Shown: positions 46,175 to 58,006 of the stretch, one piece after another
How positions within the stretch are numbered: the stretch's first letter is position 1
Layout: each line of letters begins with the position of its first letter
Origin: Axinella damicornis
Taxonomy: Eukaryota > Porifera > Demospongiae > Axinellida > Axinellidae
Length of the DNA: 64,000 nt
Direction: 5' to 3'
Assembly (NCBI GenBank): GCA_963931865.1
Contig: OZ007507.1
Coordinates: 8,367,847-8,431,846, forward strand
The notes under the pieces: model-generated
The model's database searches: none
Told to the model about the DNA's origin: nothing
Seen by the model: the letters and a program-made list of their open reading frames with translations, nothing else
Position numbers and translations under genes: made by a program

Positions 46175-46440
46175 GACTTAAAATATATGGGTGTGTCTAG
46201 CCCACCGTTCAGTACCACATGCACTTATTGGGAGCTTGAACCTGATGCGTACCCGTCCATCGGCGAGAATGCAACTCGATCCTGGTATCGAAAGCTGAGT
46301 TAGGTTTCTGCTGTATTATAGTAAACAAGCCCAAGCAGAGAAAAAGCAACTGGATACATTTGTTCACACAGCCAAATATTTTTTACTACATCACAGAGCC
46401 AAATAATTGTGATGTGCATTAATTGGAGCAGCTGTAATCT

Positions 46441-46658
46441 TAGTCTCGGTACCAGACTATTCGCGCACGGCGGAATAGTCTGGAAGACTGCCCATACACG
46501 AGTGGTTCTGACATCCACCCCAAAGATAAGTAGATAAGAACCACAGCAGCTCCATATATGGCACGTTGATTCCAAGGCGTTAAGTATGCTGTTTGCGTGC
46601 CGTATATGGGCAGTCTTCCAGACTATTCCGAGGTGCGAATAGTCTGGTACCGAGACTA
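46441..46658. mobile_element. TAGTCTCG-family element, 9-bp TSD (8/9)
   Basis: Arms TAGTCTCGGTACCAGACTAT and inverse, then GGAAGACTGCCCATA and inverse. CTGTAATCT precedes it and CTGTAAGCT follows. Confidence 0.9.
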
Positions 46659-46762
46659 CTGTAAGCTAGCTGACCTGAGGATCTGATCAGCCTTGGGAAG
46701 TGGTCCACCAAGAAAAATTTGCGGTGAATATTTGAGTGCAGTGCGTCACATGACTCACATAC

Positions 46763-49156
46763 CATAAATAATTCTGTTGCCTCCTTGTTGATGTCTTGCC
46801 CTTTCCTCGATCGCTGCAATAGCCTTCTTGAAACGGCGGACCACTGCTCAGTCTGCTGTTGCCTCTCTCTCTCAAGACTCAGGTGGTATATAGCCTAGCC
46901 ATGCAGTCTGATCAACTTATGTAGTGCGCATGCGTGGACGGGCTCATGCGCGCGCCTCGTAATGGTCGCCATTAGGAGGTTCCCATTCTTCTAACCCAGG
47001 TCAGCCCAGGTCTTGCGTTTCTTTTATTATGCGATATACAGGGCTGTCCAACTACCTTCAAAAGTACCAGCAATTTTACAGGTATGATAGCAACACACAA
47101 TTTTGCAGTGCAATTCATTCCACACATGTACACAGCAACTCTTGTATATAGTGCTATATTCAAAATGATCCACCATGGAGCAGCCCCAATGCAGAGCAGG
47201 GGTGCTATACTTTCTCAAGTTCTGTACATGCAGCTGAAGATCCAGCAGCAGTTGTTGCTGCTTCGTTCTATACATAATTATGCATATCAAAGGAAACGCA
47301 GGCTATTACTGAAACAGTTGACAGTTGTCACAGAGCTGGTTGAAACAATATATTGGCAAATATTTCTAGTGATTGGACAGAGCGATGTGCATGAAAGCAA
47401 TGTGCAACATAATTAATACTCCTCCACTTTGCATGCAGAACTCGAAGTCCATGGTATCCTGTTTGAAAGGGAATGCTGGCTCCTCACTGAAAACAATGTA
47501 TGTGTTATCCCTAGTTCAATGTTGTCATTGAGATGAATTCGGCACACTTTCCCGGTCCAATACTATGATTGAAGGTGCCCTCACTTTTGTCCCCCATGGC
47601 ATTAGGAAACTATATTATAGCTCCCTCAGCGTAGTTTAACCAAGCTATGGTACGTGAGTGCATAAGATATATATGGGCAGACTAAGTATTGTAACACTCT
47701 GTTAACACAACATGGTCCATGGTGATGTAAGGTATTGGAAACCAAACGTCTGAGGTGAAGTTAAAGTCAGAAGTGAAGCTTGAAATATGCTTGGTCCTAG
47801 AAAGGGTTAGCTAGCTACCAAAGTGTGTACGAAGGCCTGGCTGGGTGTTGACTATAATGATCGGCTCAGTATGCTGAATCTGTCGACCCTGGAGACAAGG
47901 TGGACCATCCTAAAGCATTGCTTTTTGTACAAGGTCTTAAATGGCCTGACTTTCCTCCATAACCCCCCCATCATCCCCAGGCCTAACACCTCACATGACA
48001 CCAGGTCACACACCCTCACCTTGCAGGTTCCTTTTGCATGCACACAGCGTGAGTTTCTATAACTCCTTTTGTTGTCAAGCTCCCCGACTATGGAATGAAC
48101 TTCCATTTGAGATTGTAACATCTTCCTCCATTGCATCCTTTAAGAGAGCGTGTTGTATTTATCTGCACCTTCATTAATGTAGTTTATAATTAGGGATCAT
48201 GTCTTGTATTAGCCTATGTTGCTATGTACATGTATCCTTGTCTATTATGACAGAATTGTTATAGACACACAAAAAAAAAGGCTAGCTACTTTCATCAAAA
48301 TGTATGACTCCAATCTGTTGGTACTTAAACCAAGTATAACCTATGAAGAATTACTTGCTCATTCTTAATCTCAGTTGCAAAATAGCAATGTTACCTTGAA
48401 CCAGCAATGACTGTTCTTAAACCGAGAAATTTAATCTGAAACTGGCCTGGTACAGAAAGGTTCTTAGAATCAGAATGTAGTTTCAGGTTTTAGGTACCAA
48501 CAGCTGATTATTGGAGTCATTCTTGGACCAAGCATCAATTCAGACTTAGATTACCAATAACAGATTGCCTGGCATAGCCTGCATGGAAGTGATTGACTAT
48601 TGTTGCATTAATCAGCTATATAATGAATTAGCTATTCCATGAAGTTTAGCTTGCTCCAGGTCTGTGAGTGATATCATTTTAGCTATGCATTATCTTGTGC
48701 ACTCAAACCATGATATAGTTCCCAGATGCCATGTGGGACAATGCTGAGGGCACATCTGCTGACTTCCAGGAACCCACTGATGACTCCACCTTCAATCTGG
48801 GAACTTGCTACATTTAGTACTGCACCGGTAATTACATATTAATTATGCACCCTTGGCAGAACTTCTAGATTATACACTCATCAAAACCTCCCCCAGTTGA
48901 GTTGGGTGGCAAATTCTGATTGTATAATATTAAGATATCACTTCTAATTGTATTACACAAACCACTAGAGTACAACTGACTATATTATAAGTACCTGCAT
49001 GAGCTCTGAGTGCATCATTAATTTTGTAGTAGCATGCATTTCCAAGTTTTGCAGAAAAGGAATGTAAATCAGCTCATCTTTGATATTCTCCAACACCTCC
49101 TTCACCTTTCTTTTCACAGTTCCCAGATGTGTACCCAGTTCCTTCCACACTGGAAC
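46763..49156 (-). CDS. Unassigned gene, three probable exons
   Basis: Exon 49156-48995 (VPVWKELGTHLGTVKRKVKE, ELIYIPFLQNLEMHAT; donor GTACTT), a possible short exon 47486-47428 (EEPAFPFKQDTMDFEFC) and exon about 46875-46763 (QQTEQWSAVSRRLLQRSRKG; donor GTATGT) lie in order on the minus strand and show coding texture. I do not recognise the family. Whether they form one transcript is inferred from order and strand only. Confidence 0.4.
47820..48283 (+). pseudogene. Non-LTR retrotransposon 3' end with poly(A)
   Basis: The plus strand reads CTKAWLGVDYNDRLSMLNLS, LKHCFLYKVLNGL and, after a frame change near 48050, APRLWNELPFEIV and SSSIASFKRA, the standard end of a CR1/jockey-like reverse-transcriptase ORF. 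About 95 bp of 3' tail and an A9 tract (48272-48280) follow. It is 5'-truncated, as is usual for LINE copies. Confidence 0.75.
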
Positions 49157-49784
49157 CTCGATAAGGTGTATACAGCCACACATTAAGTAGTCTGTTGAAT
49201 GCCACTACTGCTGGAGGATATTGCCATCCAGTTATCAGAACTGATTTGAGATCAGGAGTCACAATTGTACTAGTACTCAGTCTGCATATGTACTGTCATC
49301 AGTAAGTACACAGCCTGTTTATTGTCTAGCTGAGCACTGCATTTTGACCCCATGATAGCACTCTGGATCAGTGCTAACCACTTAATGATCACATTTATAT
49401 ACACACCACTTGTACGCTAATCTTCTTGTACTCTATTTGTACACAACATGACCACTACTAGTGCACCACATGCACTTGCTTGGAAATGGACTAGCTATTT
49501 TGAAAATCATTAATGGTGTACATGCAGCATACCCTTTCTTGAGGAGACATCAATATCAGAACCAAGGTCAAAGGTCAGATTACATAACCTTTGAACTTTA
49601 AAATAATGTCAAAATATTATATGCCAAATGAAAGAACCTTTCAAGAGCTTCGAGAAAATCCTTGTTGCAACTCTCTACGTTGATCACATCTGAAGATATG
49701 GGTATTTCAGTCATGGCACACAGTGCACTTCAAGTTCCATATGTACGAGGATCGATGCTGCAGAGAGACGTTTTGTCCGGTGAA

Positions 49785-49826
<42 letters not shown>
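49785..49826 (+). repeat. Poly(G) tract, 42 G
   Basis: The longest uninterrupted G run in the window. It is followed within about 300 bp by a transposon end (GTGGCTACGCCACTG at 50104-50118) of the CAGTGGCGTAGC type common in hAT-like MITEs. The left end was not located. From 50120 to 50890 only A/T-rich text with a repeated ~120-bp motif (ACTCCATTCAAC...TGTCCAGTGAAGTTTGGAT) is seen. Confidence 0.85.
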
Positions 49827-51025
49827 CTGAACCGTTGGAGCACCTGTAGTCGATGGTGGACCGCTGGGACTAGTCACTCCGTATGTCTCTTCACAACTGA
49901 CACGAGGTTTCTTTCAGTACTGGATCATCATCTGACTGATTATCATCAGAACCAGACTCACTGTTACTCTTGCTGCATATTCGAATACTGTCAGTTACAC
50001 AGACAGCCCATGCCATGTGCTCATGTAATAATAACCTTTCGAAATGTTTATTGGCCGGGCCCAGAACCGAGTTGCCCGGGCCCGTGCCCGGGCAGGCCCA
50101 GGTGTGGCTACGCCACTGACTTCAGAAGCTGAAATTTGGTGTGCAGTTCTTTCTTAATAGAACTAACAGGCTCACCAAGTTTCGTCAAAATCGGAGGATT
50201 TTTTTTGTGTTAATTTGACATGGAATGACCCTATAGCTACGTACTGTCACTGTACGGAAAGATGCTTGCACCACATTAGCTTTCTGAAAACTATGCAGGC
50301 ATTAGCTTAAGTTGAAGCCTAGGAGACCTAGATTGGGCAAACTTGGCATCTCTAGACTCCATTCAACCTGGACATTCATAATCTAAAGTTAGATTGTGTG
50401 TCCAGTGAAGTTTGGATAGGAACGGAATAGGGAAATCTAGTACGGAGCCCTATATCGAAAAATGTGTGCACCATGCACATGAGCATTCTGAAAAATACAG
50501 GCCCAAACAAGACAAATTTGGTATCATTGCACTCCATTCAACATGGACATTCATAATTTGATGTTAGATTTTGTGTCCAGTGAAGTTTGGATTGGAACGG
50601 AATAGGGGAAACTAGCTATATATATCGAAGAACGTGTGCACCAAGCTTTCTGAAAACTTTGGAATCGTTGGACTCCATTTCACCTGCTCACGCAGGTTGT
50701 GGAGTTGGATATGAATTTGGAAATTGGGTACTATATCTAGCTATAATTTATTATGTAGCTAGCTATACCTACGAGAGTTTGGTCCCCAAACTACTATATA
50801 GCTATATAGCGACGCATGGTTGGTTGGGTGTGGTTTCTAGGTAGCTACAACTATACTTTGCCTTTTTCGTTATAATTTTAAGTATTCGTTGTATGTAGCG
50901 TTATTAATTTTTATTTATTTATTTTTTCCTATGAAATTCGTGTTATAAACACAAGGCAACATGAGTAGCAGTAATGCTAATGTGATACATGAGCCTTAAG
51001 GTGAAAACAAACAGTATATACCTAC

Positions 51026-52993
51026 CTACATAGAATGTAACAATCTTTTAAACACAGAGATAGATGATGCGTGCTTAACAGAATTAGGTAAAGCATTCCA
51101 CAGAGTAATGACACTAGGTACAAATGATGAAAACATGTACTGTGTGCGAGCAAATGGCCTACTAAAGTTAGTGTGTTGGTTGGTGCTATATGGGAAGTTA
51201 TGTTGTACAAATACTCCCGGAGGAAAGTAGGAGAAGTTGCCGATAATTTTGTACATAGTGGTAAGTTTCAGAAAGTTGCGGCGAGTGGAAAGTGGTGGAA
51301 AGTTCAAAAGTTGTAGCATACTGTCATAGTCAAGGTTCCATTGTTGTAGACAGACCTTACATGCAAATTTTTGCACTGATTCCAGAGACTGGATGCCTTT
51401 GTTTGTGTATGGGTCCCATAGTTGAGATGCATATTCTAAATGAGGCCTTATGCAGGTCAGATAGAGACATCTCAAAGTATTAGTGTCAGCCCAGCTGGAA
51501 AACCGTCTATGTAACATACCAATGAGTTTCCTGGCTTTACTACAGATATGTTGAATGTGGTCGTTCCAGTTGAGTGTAGAAGTCACTGTAACTCCTAAGT
51601 ATCGATAGCTGTCCACCTGCTCAATGATACAGCTACCCAGGAACAATCCACTAGATGGATAAAGGGGGTGTCTCTTCTTTGAAGCAATAATGTATTTGCA
51701 TTTGGATGGATTCAGTTTGAGATGACAAGCTCGTGTACATCCATTGATAGCATCAATGTCTTGTTGTAGGTATCGATAGTCTTCAGGACAGTAGATGGGC
51801 TTGAAAAGCAGGATGTCATCCGCATACATGGTTAGTTTAGATCCACTAGTAAGTGGCAGAGAGCACGCACAATTTATATACACTAGGAATAATAGTGGAC
51901 CTAAAACCGAGCCCTGGGGTACACCAGATGTTACAGGAGTAGTATCAGAGGATGCACCATCGACAACAACAAATTGTTTCCTGTCACAGAGGTAACTTGT
52001 GATCCATTGAAGAATGTGCGGATTCAAACCATGATCCCTTAGCTTTTGTAGAAGAGGTAGATGTGGTACTGTATCAAAAGCTTTTTGTAAGTCGAAAAAG
52101 ACAAGGGCGATGTCGGCACCAGATTCCAGCATCTGGAGAATTTCATTAAAAGTGGATATAAGAGCAGTCACAGTAGATTTTCCGGCAGTAAATCCCCATT
52201 GATCTTTAGCCAGCAAGTTATTTTCTGTCAGATGATTGTACAACACACTGTGGATATGCCGTTCCAATAGCTTGCTGATGACTGGGAGAAGTGAAATAGG
52301 TCTATAGTTACGAGGATTATCTGTGTTTGGTGAAGCCTTAGGAATTGGTACAACGGAAGAAATTTTCCACTGATGAGGTACTTTTCCCGTTTTGATGGAT
52401 AAATTGAACAGTCTTGTTACAAGGGGAGAAATTGTGTGGGCTGTGTTCTTCAGCATTGTTCCGGATATTCCATCTGGTCCTGATGCCTTGCTGGTATCAA
52501 TTGCAAGAAGTAGGCCAAGGACCTCATCCTCTGAGCAAAAAATATTTTCAGGCAGTTCTGCTGAGGAGTTTACGGAAAAAGTCTGGGAGTCAGCTTCAGT
52601 TAGAGGAGGAACAGTTGAATTGAAATTTTGGGAGAGAACCTCATTTAGCATTGAGGCCTTGTCAACATTTGTGGAAGCAATAATTGAACCATTGTTCAGG
52701 GTGGGAATTTGGCTGGATGCCTTCTTCAAAAATTTTACTGTTTTCCAGAACTGTTTGCTACCTTGACTAGACACTTTCTTCAAATGATCCTTCTTCGCCT
52801 GCCTAAGTGTATGCACAACTTGGTTTCTCAGTGAAGTGTATTTCTTCCATGTAGTCGTGCCTCCTGTTTCCCTTGCTTTCTTATAGGCACTGTTTCTTTT
52901 CCTGATTTTGGCTCTGATGCTTCTGCTCATCCATGGTAAGTTACGCCTAGGAAAGATGGTAGCCCTAGGAATACATTCTTCCATGATAGTCAT
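51026..52993 (-). CDS. LINE reverse transcriptase
   Basis: A 655-residue open frame with all core motifs: KASGPDGISGTMLKN, SSVVPIPKASPNTDNPRNYR, PISLLPVISKLLER, DQWGFTAGKSTVTAL, FFDLQKAFDTVPH, GVPQGSVLGPLLFLVYIN, MYADDILLF (catalytic Asp pair) and SYRYLGVTV. The C-terminal part ends LWNALPNSVKHASSISVFKR. There are no internal stops, so it is a young copy. Confidence 0.95.
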   Translation of the reverse strand: MTIMEECIPRATIFPRRNLPWMSRSIRAKIRKRNSAYKKARETGGTTTWKKYTSLRNQVVHTLRQAKKDHLKKVSSQGSKQFWKTVKFLKKASSQIPTLNNGSIIASTNVDKASMLNEVLSQNFNSTVPPLTEADSQTFSVNSSAELPENIFCSEDEVLGLLLAIDTSKASGPDGISGTMLKNTAHTISPLVTRLFNLSIKTGKVPHQWKISSVVPIPKASPNTDNPRNYRPISLLPVISKLLERHIHSVLYNHLTENNLLAKDQWGFTAGKSTVTALISTFNEILQMLESGADIALVFFDLQKAFDTVPHLPLLQKLRDHGLNPHILQWITSYLCDRKQFVVVDGASSDTTPVTSGVPQGSVLGPLLFLVYINCACSLPLTSGSKLTMYADDILLFKPIYCPEDYRYLQQDIDAINGCTRACHLKLNPSKCKYIIASKKRHPLYPSSGLFLGSCIIEQVDSYRYLGVTVTSTLNWNDHIQHICSKARKLIGMLHRRFSSWADTNTLRCLYLTCIRPHLEYASQLWDPYTNKGIQSLESVQKFACKVCLQQWNLDYDSMLQLLNFPPLSTRRNFLKLTTMYKIIGNFSYFPPGVFVQHNFPYSTNQHTNFSRPFARTQYMFSSFVPSVITLWNALPNSVKHASSISVFKRLLHSM

Positions 52994-53087
52994 GAATTTG
53001 CTCTCCCATGTGGTCCATACTGTGTCTATGTTTGTCTCATTATCCAGGAAAGTCCAGTCAGTTGCATTGATAAGTCTGTTAGCCTTG

Positions 53088-53949
53088 TCAAAGTCGGCAT
53101 GAGAATATATACCTCCAGATAGTTCGTTTTCTACTCTTCACAGGTGGCATGTTCTGGAAGCACTTAATGGTAAGATTGATACCATAGTGATCAGAATTGC
53201 CTAAAGGTGGAATTACATTACAAGACACCAGCTGAGAGGGAGATGATAAGAGTACAAGGTCTATAAGTGATGCTCTTCCAGAAGGGCTGATATGAGTAGG
53301 CTGGGGGACGACCTGCGTTAGTACAAAACTCTGTATAAAAATAGATAACTTAGAAAACAAGGGATGACTCTGTTTACAAAAATCTATATTAAAATCTCCG
53401 AGTAATACAAAACTAGATAAAATAGCTACATCTAAGTTTTCTATAACAGAGTAAAGGTCATCCAAAGCCGTGTTTTTGTCAGGTGGTCGATACCACAACC
53501 CAATGTACACCTTCTGATGAGCATTGTTTATATTGTGAAGTGACACAAGGGCCACACATTGTCGCTTGGAATTCAAATTTATTAGAGATGTACAATGCAA
53601 TCCCACCTCCATGTCTGTTGCGAATCTTGCGATCGCACCTTACACATTCATGGTATCCTGGAATGGCACATTCTGATTCCATGAGGTCTTCACGAAGCCA
53701 GGTTTTAGTAAGGCACACTACATCGGGTTTTTCAATGTCACACGGGGCAGACAATTCATCCAGTTTAGGATACAGGCTTCTTGCATTAAAATACAGTATG
53801 CGCAAATTTTTTGAACACTGATTTTCCACATGCGAGCGATTGGTGTTACCACTGCGAGAGTTTTCACCCTCCACAGAAGGCGGAAAGTCAAAACTTAGGT
53901 CTGGGGTGGCAAGGGCGGAGCCTGAGAAAAATTTCCAGGTGCATGGCAT
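53088..53949 (-). CDS. LINE apurinic-type endonuclease region
   Basis: Motifs in order: ILYFNARSLYPKLDEL, KPDVVCLTKTWL, RHGGGIALYISNKFEF, then in the next frame GLWYRPPDKNT, LLGDFNIDF, ASLIDLVLLSS and PLGNSDHYGI. GDFN and SDH are endonuclease signature residues. One frame change lies near 53560 and another at a TATATA run near 53105-53115, before the reverse-transcriptase frame. The enzyme nicks the target to prime reverse transcription. Confidence 0.8.
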
Positions 53950-54099
53950 GGTTTTGTTTGAGTGTTTGGCCCACTATTAACTTGACACCAGGGTGGTTGA
54001 CCACCTTGCAGACCTGCCCATTCCCACTCTTAGGAGAGTTGTGTGGAGTTGTGTGGAGCGGGCTATTCCATTAGTTATAGTTTCAATTAACTTCTAACT

Positions 54100-55395
54100 T
54101 CCAAGATGTTTGCAGCGATACCCTCTCCCATGCAGACTCTAGCTTTTCCAATGAATCCTCTTCCATGTAAATTAGGAACCACCATCTAATCTTGTTTCCA
54201 GGGAGGCGTTTGTACTTGCGCTTTACAACCATATTGCCAATTTGAGGTACTGCTTCAGGAGAAACTAGAGTGTTCTTGACCGCACCACTTGAACAGGATA
54301 ATCGTGGTGGTCTTCCCTAGTAGTAGGCACTGCTAGTGATGATCACAGTGTCGTATACATGTAATGATTATTATGTACTACTATAATGTTGAGCGCACCT
54401 AGTCACGTGACAATATCAAACGTATTATTAACTAGAGGTGTTCATAGAACACATACCCCGCGCTGAACATCAGGCCAGGATGCATGCAGTGCAGCTACAA
54501 TCGACGTGACATCTCTGCCTATGCGCAACGGCGAACAGGGCATATACTGTGTTCGTGTATGGCCATATCCAAGGTGTGGGAGTGACCGCTTACCGTATAT
54601 ACTATATTGTGAAGCTGGAGAGGTGGGGCCGAATGTTACGAATAATAGGCTAACCTAAACCCCTGTAACCCCCAATCTCTCCCCCCAATCAATCAACCAG
54701 TCACTCCATTGTGCCACTTTTATATGTGTCTTTGTGGTAGTCATTATTTTAACATATATACACCCTGCTCATATTCATATTCTTTTCATTTTTCATTTTA
54801 TACTCACGGTGCACTACCACTTTTGTACATGTATGCGCGATGGCCCCCATGGGCTCAGCATTCTCATTAAATCATAGGAAATAGCTGGAAAAAACAGCCG
54901 AAACAATAGCCATGATGTCTGTGAAGTACATAGATCGTGAGAAAGCACTGTTTCCTAGCGGTCATCTCGAAGCACGAAGTTTCCAAATGCACTGCGTGTC
55001 CTGTTCTTGAAGTCACGAAGAGGTGGAGCCAATGTTATGAATAGTTATGAAAAGTAGGAAATAGCCGAAATACAGCGAAACGGAGCGCCTTGACTTCAGT
55101 CAGGTACACATAGAGCAGTTTTTTGCTATTTGCTATTGTTTGACTCCATTTGGATGTTTTTTGAGGGTCTATGTGGCGAGATATTTTTTCCACCTGACAG
55201 ACGACTGACAGACGACTACTGCAGCTGACAGACGACTGACTGACTGACTGACAGACAAAACCGATTGCTTAACCCCGCTTCGCGCATGAGCGCGCGGGGT
55301 AATGATAGGGGCATCGTGCGTATAATTGTACGCGTATACGCATATACGGTGTAGTACTAGTACGACTCGATCGAAGTGTCAAATTTGGATAACGT
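54100..55395. other. No gene recognised
   Basis: Contains a repeated phrase (GGAAATAGC near 54880 and 55050, each with an adjoining ATGAATAGTTATGAAA-like or AGCCGAAA-like segment) and a tail repeat at 55195-55305 (CTGACAGACGACTGACAGAC, then an inverted CCCCG...CGGGG) shared with 31404-31472. No exon is supported. Confidence 0.4.
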
Positions 55396-55411
55396 CAGTG
55401 TTGTGTATTAC

Positions 55412-55696
55412 TAGATCTTGGTGAAGATGAAATTCTAGAAAAAGTCGGTATGGATATCACGTTGGAGTCGAGTGTCGGCGAATCGTTTTGTGCAGTTGTC
55501 GATGAGTCGGACGAGTTCCAGCAGCTGGTTGGTGTCACCCTGGATTCTTCTGTGGAGTTCGATGATTCTACTGGTGTCACGCCTACTTTGCCGAGTTCGA
55601 GACCATCGGAAGCTGATTCACATGCGGCCGAAGACGAAGCTCTCCCCCGTTTCGCGACCACATTCCAGTTGCAGAGTCGACACCCGTCAAGAAAGG
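55412..55696 (+). CDS. Unassigned acidic 5' exon
   Basis: Open frame GEDEILEKVGMDITLESSVG ... FQQLVGVTLDSSVEFDDSTG ... ALPRFATTFQLQSRHPSRK ending at a GTCAGT donor. It has an internal echo (DITLESSVGESF / GVTLDSSVEFDD). A following acceptor at 56321 opens PKPKLLRDFWDQVESQRTC, which soon stops. It may be an old 5' part of the gene at 58007, but no in-frame join was found. Confidence 0.35.
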
Positions 55697-55822
55697 TCAG
55701 TGATCACGGTTATTTAGCTAGCTAGCTAGCTAGTGGGGATGTTGGGGAGCAGTGAATGGGAAAGACGGTGCTGGTAATAGTAGAAAGTGTTGTGACAAAC
55801 TTTTCATGTAGCAGACGTGTAA

Positions 55823-56298
55823 CAGGGGCGGATACAGGATTTATGAAAGGGGGGGGGCACTATATATTAAACGCTGCCGGAGGCAGTGCATAGAGGCGCG
55901 TAGCGCCGATCAGTCCGCGCGAAGCGCGGAAAAATTTTTTCGCCTTCATTTTTCACTTCTCAGGATGGGCTCTCGTGGCACCTTCGCGCTTCGCACTGCA
56001 AGTTCCAGATGTACGAGGATTGCAGGTCCCAGGGCCGCCATGAGCTTCTTCCTTGGTCAAATTTCGCTCACGAACGTAATACGTACGTACACGTACACGG
56101 AGGGGTATACTAGATCGTGGTCTCGTTCCCAAGCCGTTCGGTTTCAGGCAACGCACGGTAAGCTTATTGCGAGCTGAGGAGGCCAGGCCAGGAGTTGCAA
56201 CGTAGCGGCAGCAAGTTGGTAAGGAGGAAAATAAAGTGATGAAGAAGCAAAAGGGGGGGGCACCGGCCCCCGATGCCCCCCCCCTAGATCCGCCCCTG
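55823..56298. mobile_element. Second copy of the CAGGGGCGGAT element
   Basis: About 476 bp, same orientation as 9795-10269 and highly similar throughout (GAGGCAGTGCATAGAGGCGC, GATGGGCTCTCGTGGCACCT). Ends CCTAGATCCGCCCCTG. The target duplication is unclear here. Confidence 0.85.
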
Positions 56299-56850
56299 TA
56301 CAGTAACTAGGTGTAAGTTTCAGAGCCGAAGCCAAAACTACTGCGTGATTTTTGGGATCAAGTTGAGTCCCAGCGAACTTGCGTACTTGAAGCCTGGACA
56401 CGCCTAATGGACCCTTAGGTCTGTCAACTCCGATTTTTGTTCCTGACTGCTGAAAAATTGGTAGCTAAACAAATGCTTCACTGGCGCCCATTGCAAGGTT
56501 ACTTGCAGACTTCACAAATTTGAAACACAAGGATATTGCAAAATGGAAAATCACTCTACACCTGCTGTTTTTTGTTTCTCTTACACAGTTCTTAACTTCC
56601 GTTGGATATAAATGCTCAAACTGCCCCCTTGACATTACTAATTCCAATGATTCTATGCTATCCACCAGATGCAATATTTAGTTTCTCACTGTGGACTTTC
56701 CCCCCAAGTTTAGGCAGCCATTGCCATTGTATCATTATCCATATGTAGGTGAGTGTCACTTTTGAAGCAATTTTAGGGAAAATTCTTCCAAATTTAACGC
56801 CTTTGGTGCTGATTAGCACTTGGGGATCAAAATGTAGTAATAATTACATA

Positions 56851-57375
56851 CCGTAGGCGCTCTATTTATGCGTCCTTTCTAATTCTGTGTCAAAATTCAA
56901 AGTTTCAAACCGATAATTTCCAATAATGCGTCCCACTCCGGATCCGGGGACTAATTTGCGGAATGGGCAAAATAAAAAACGGCAGCGTGGCAGCTAGCTC
57001 GAAGCAAACAGAGTACAGTTGAACGGCGAAGAAGGTGCATAACATCACTGCCTGTGAATGCTGATGTATATAAAGACACAGTTGCGATATGGCTGGGACA
57101 TCAGTGAAGGTACGAGAAAGCAACTCACTTAGCTAGCTAGCTATGTATTCTGTGCCCCAGGGGATATGGACGCCCCGTGTAGGAGAAAAGGCAGCGACAG
57201 CCAGTCTGACAACTCACAACCGCTATGCAATAGCCTTGTCTACACTTAGTACTTAGCGAGGTGTTTTCTAATCATGCATCCAACTTCGTCGCTGTTTGGC
57301 TGACCGAATTTCTATTGTTGCGTTGCATTTCAATATATTTATTTTTTGAGCGACGCATAATTAGAGTGCCTACGG
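56851..57375. mobile_element. Tc1/mariner-like MITE, TA TSD
   Basis: TA then CCGTAGGCGCTCTATTTATG at the left; CGCATAATTAGAGTGCCTAC then GG and TA at the right (57376-57377). Ends and TA duplication fit the Tc1/mariner group. No transposase. Confidence 0.75.
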
Positions 57376-57390
57376 TAGTCGGCTGATAAG

Positions 57391-57657
57391 CAAGGGGTGG
57401 TCACACCAATAAGCGCCGTACTTAGAGCTGCGACCGGCGATTGTGACCCCGTATACGGCGGATGTAGGTGTGGCTTACTGTATTACTCTGTGTACTACCA
57501 AAAAGTCACGCAGTCACGGTGGATTTTTGCGACGGTCACAGGGTCACCGGCAGTTTAGCAGCGCGGTCACGCGGTCACAGGCAGTTTTTGGATGGTCACA
57601 AACTGTGACCCCGGTCGCAGCTCTAAGTACGGTGCATATTGGAGTGACCACCCCTTG
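57391..57657. mobile_element. Second CAAGGGGTGGTCAC-family MITE, 5-bp TSD
   Basis: Inverse orientation to 9426-9695. ATAAG at 57386-57390 and 57658-57662. Confidence 0.85.
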
Positions 57658-58006
57658 ATAAGCAATCTGGACATCTTGCTGCTTTGCTCAGCAGTTTTGA
57701 TTGCGGTCACGCATACAGCAACAAGACCAGGCATTCACAATTGCAGGCATTCGCAATTGCCTCCTCCTTGGCTGCCCCTTGCAATAATGGGCAGACAAGG
57801 AGGATCTCAAAAAGACGTGTGGGTGGGGATGAGAAACTCTATAAGCTAATATTGACCTAATTAGTGTAGTTATTAGATGGAATTGCCCAATGCTAACAGA
57901 AGTGCTTATATACTTCCCATTTGATATCAATTCATTGCCAACAAGACCATGTTAATGTGGCTATCTAATTGAGTGTTTGAACTAGCTGCACGGAATCTAT
58001 GTAGCT

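Larger units (their letters stand above)
50890..53950 (-). mobile_element. Nearly complete LINE (APE endonuclease + reverse transcriptase)
   Basis: A 3.06-kb element on the minus strand: endonuclease region 53949-53088, reverse transcriptase 52993-51026, and a 3' tail ending in AATAAATAAATAAAA near 50910. The reading frames are well preserved. CR1/jockey-like by texture; the clade would need a tree. No ORF1 was recognised upstream. Confidence 0.85.

Noticed and set aside
55412..56410. Upstream exons of the 58007 gene
   Set aside because: Splice signals exist but no phase-compatible join to exon 58081 was found, whereas the small exon 58007-58019 joins in phase and supplies an ATG.
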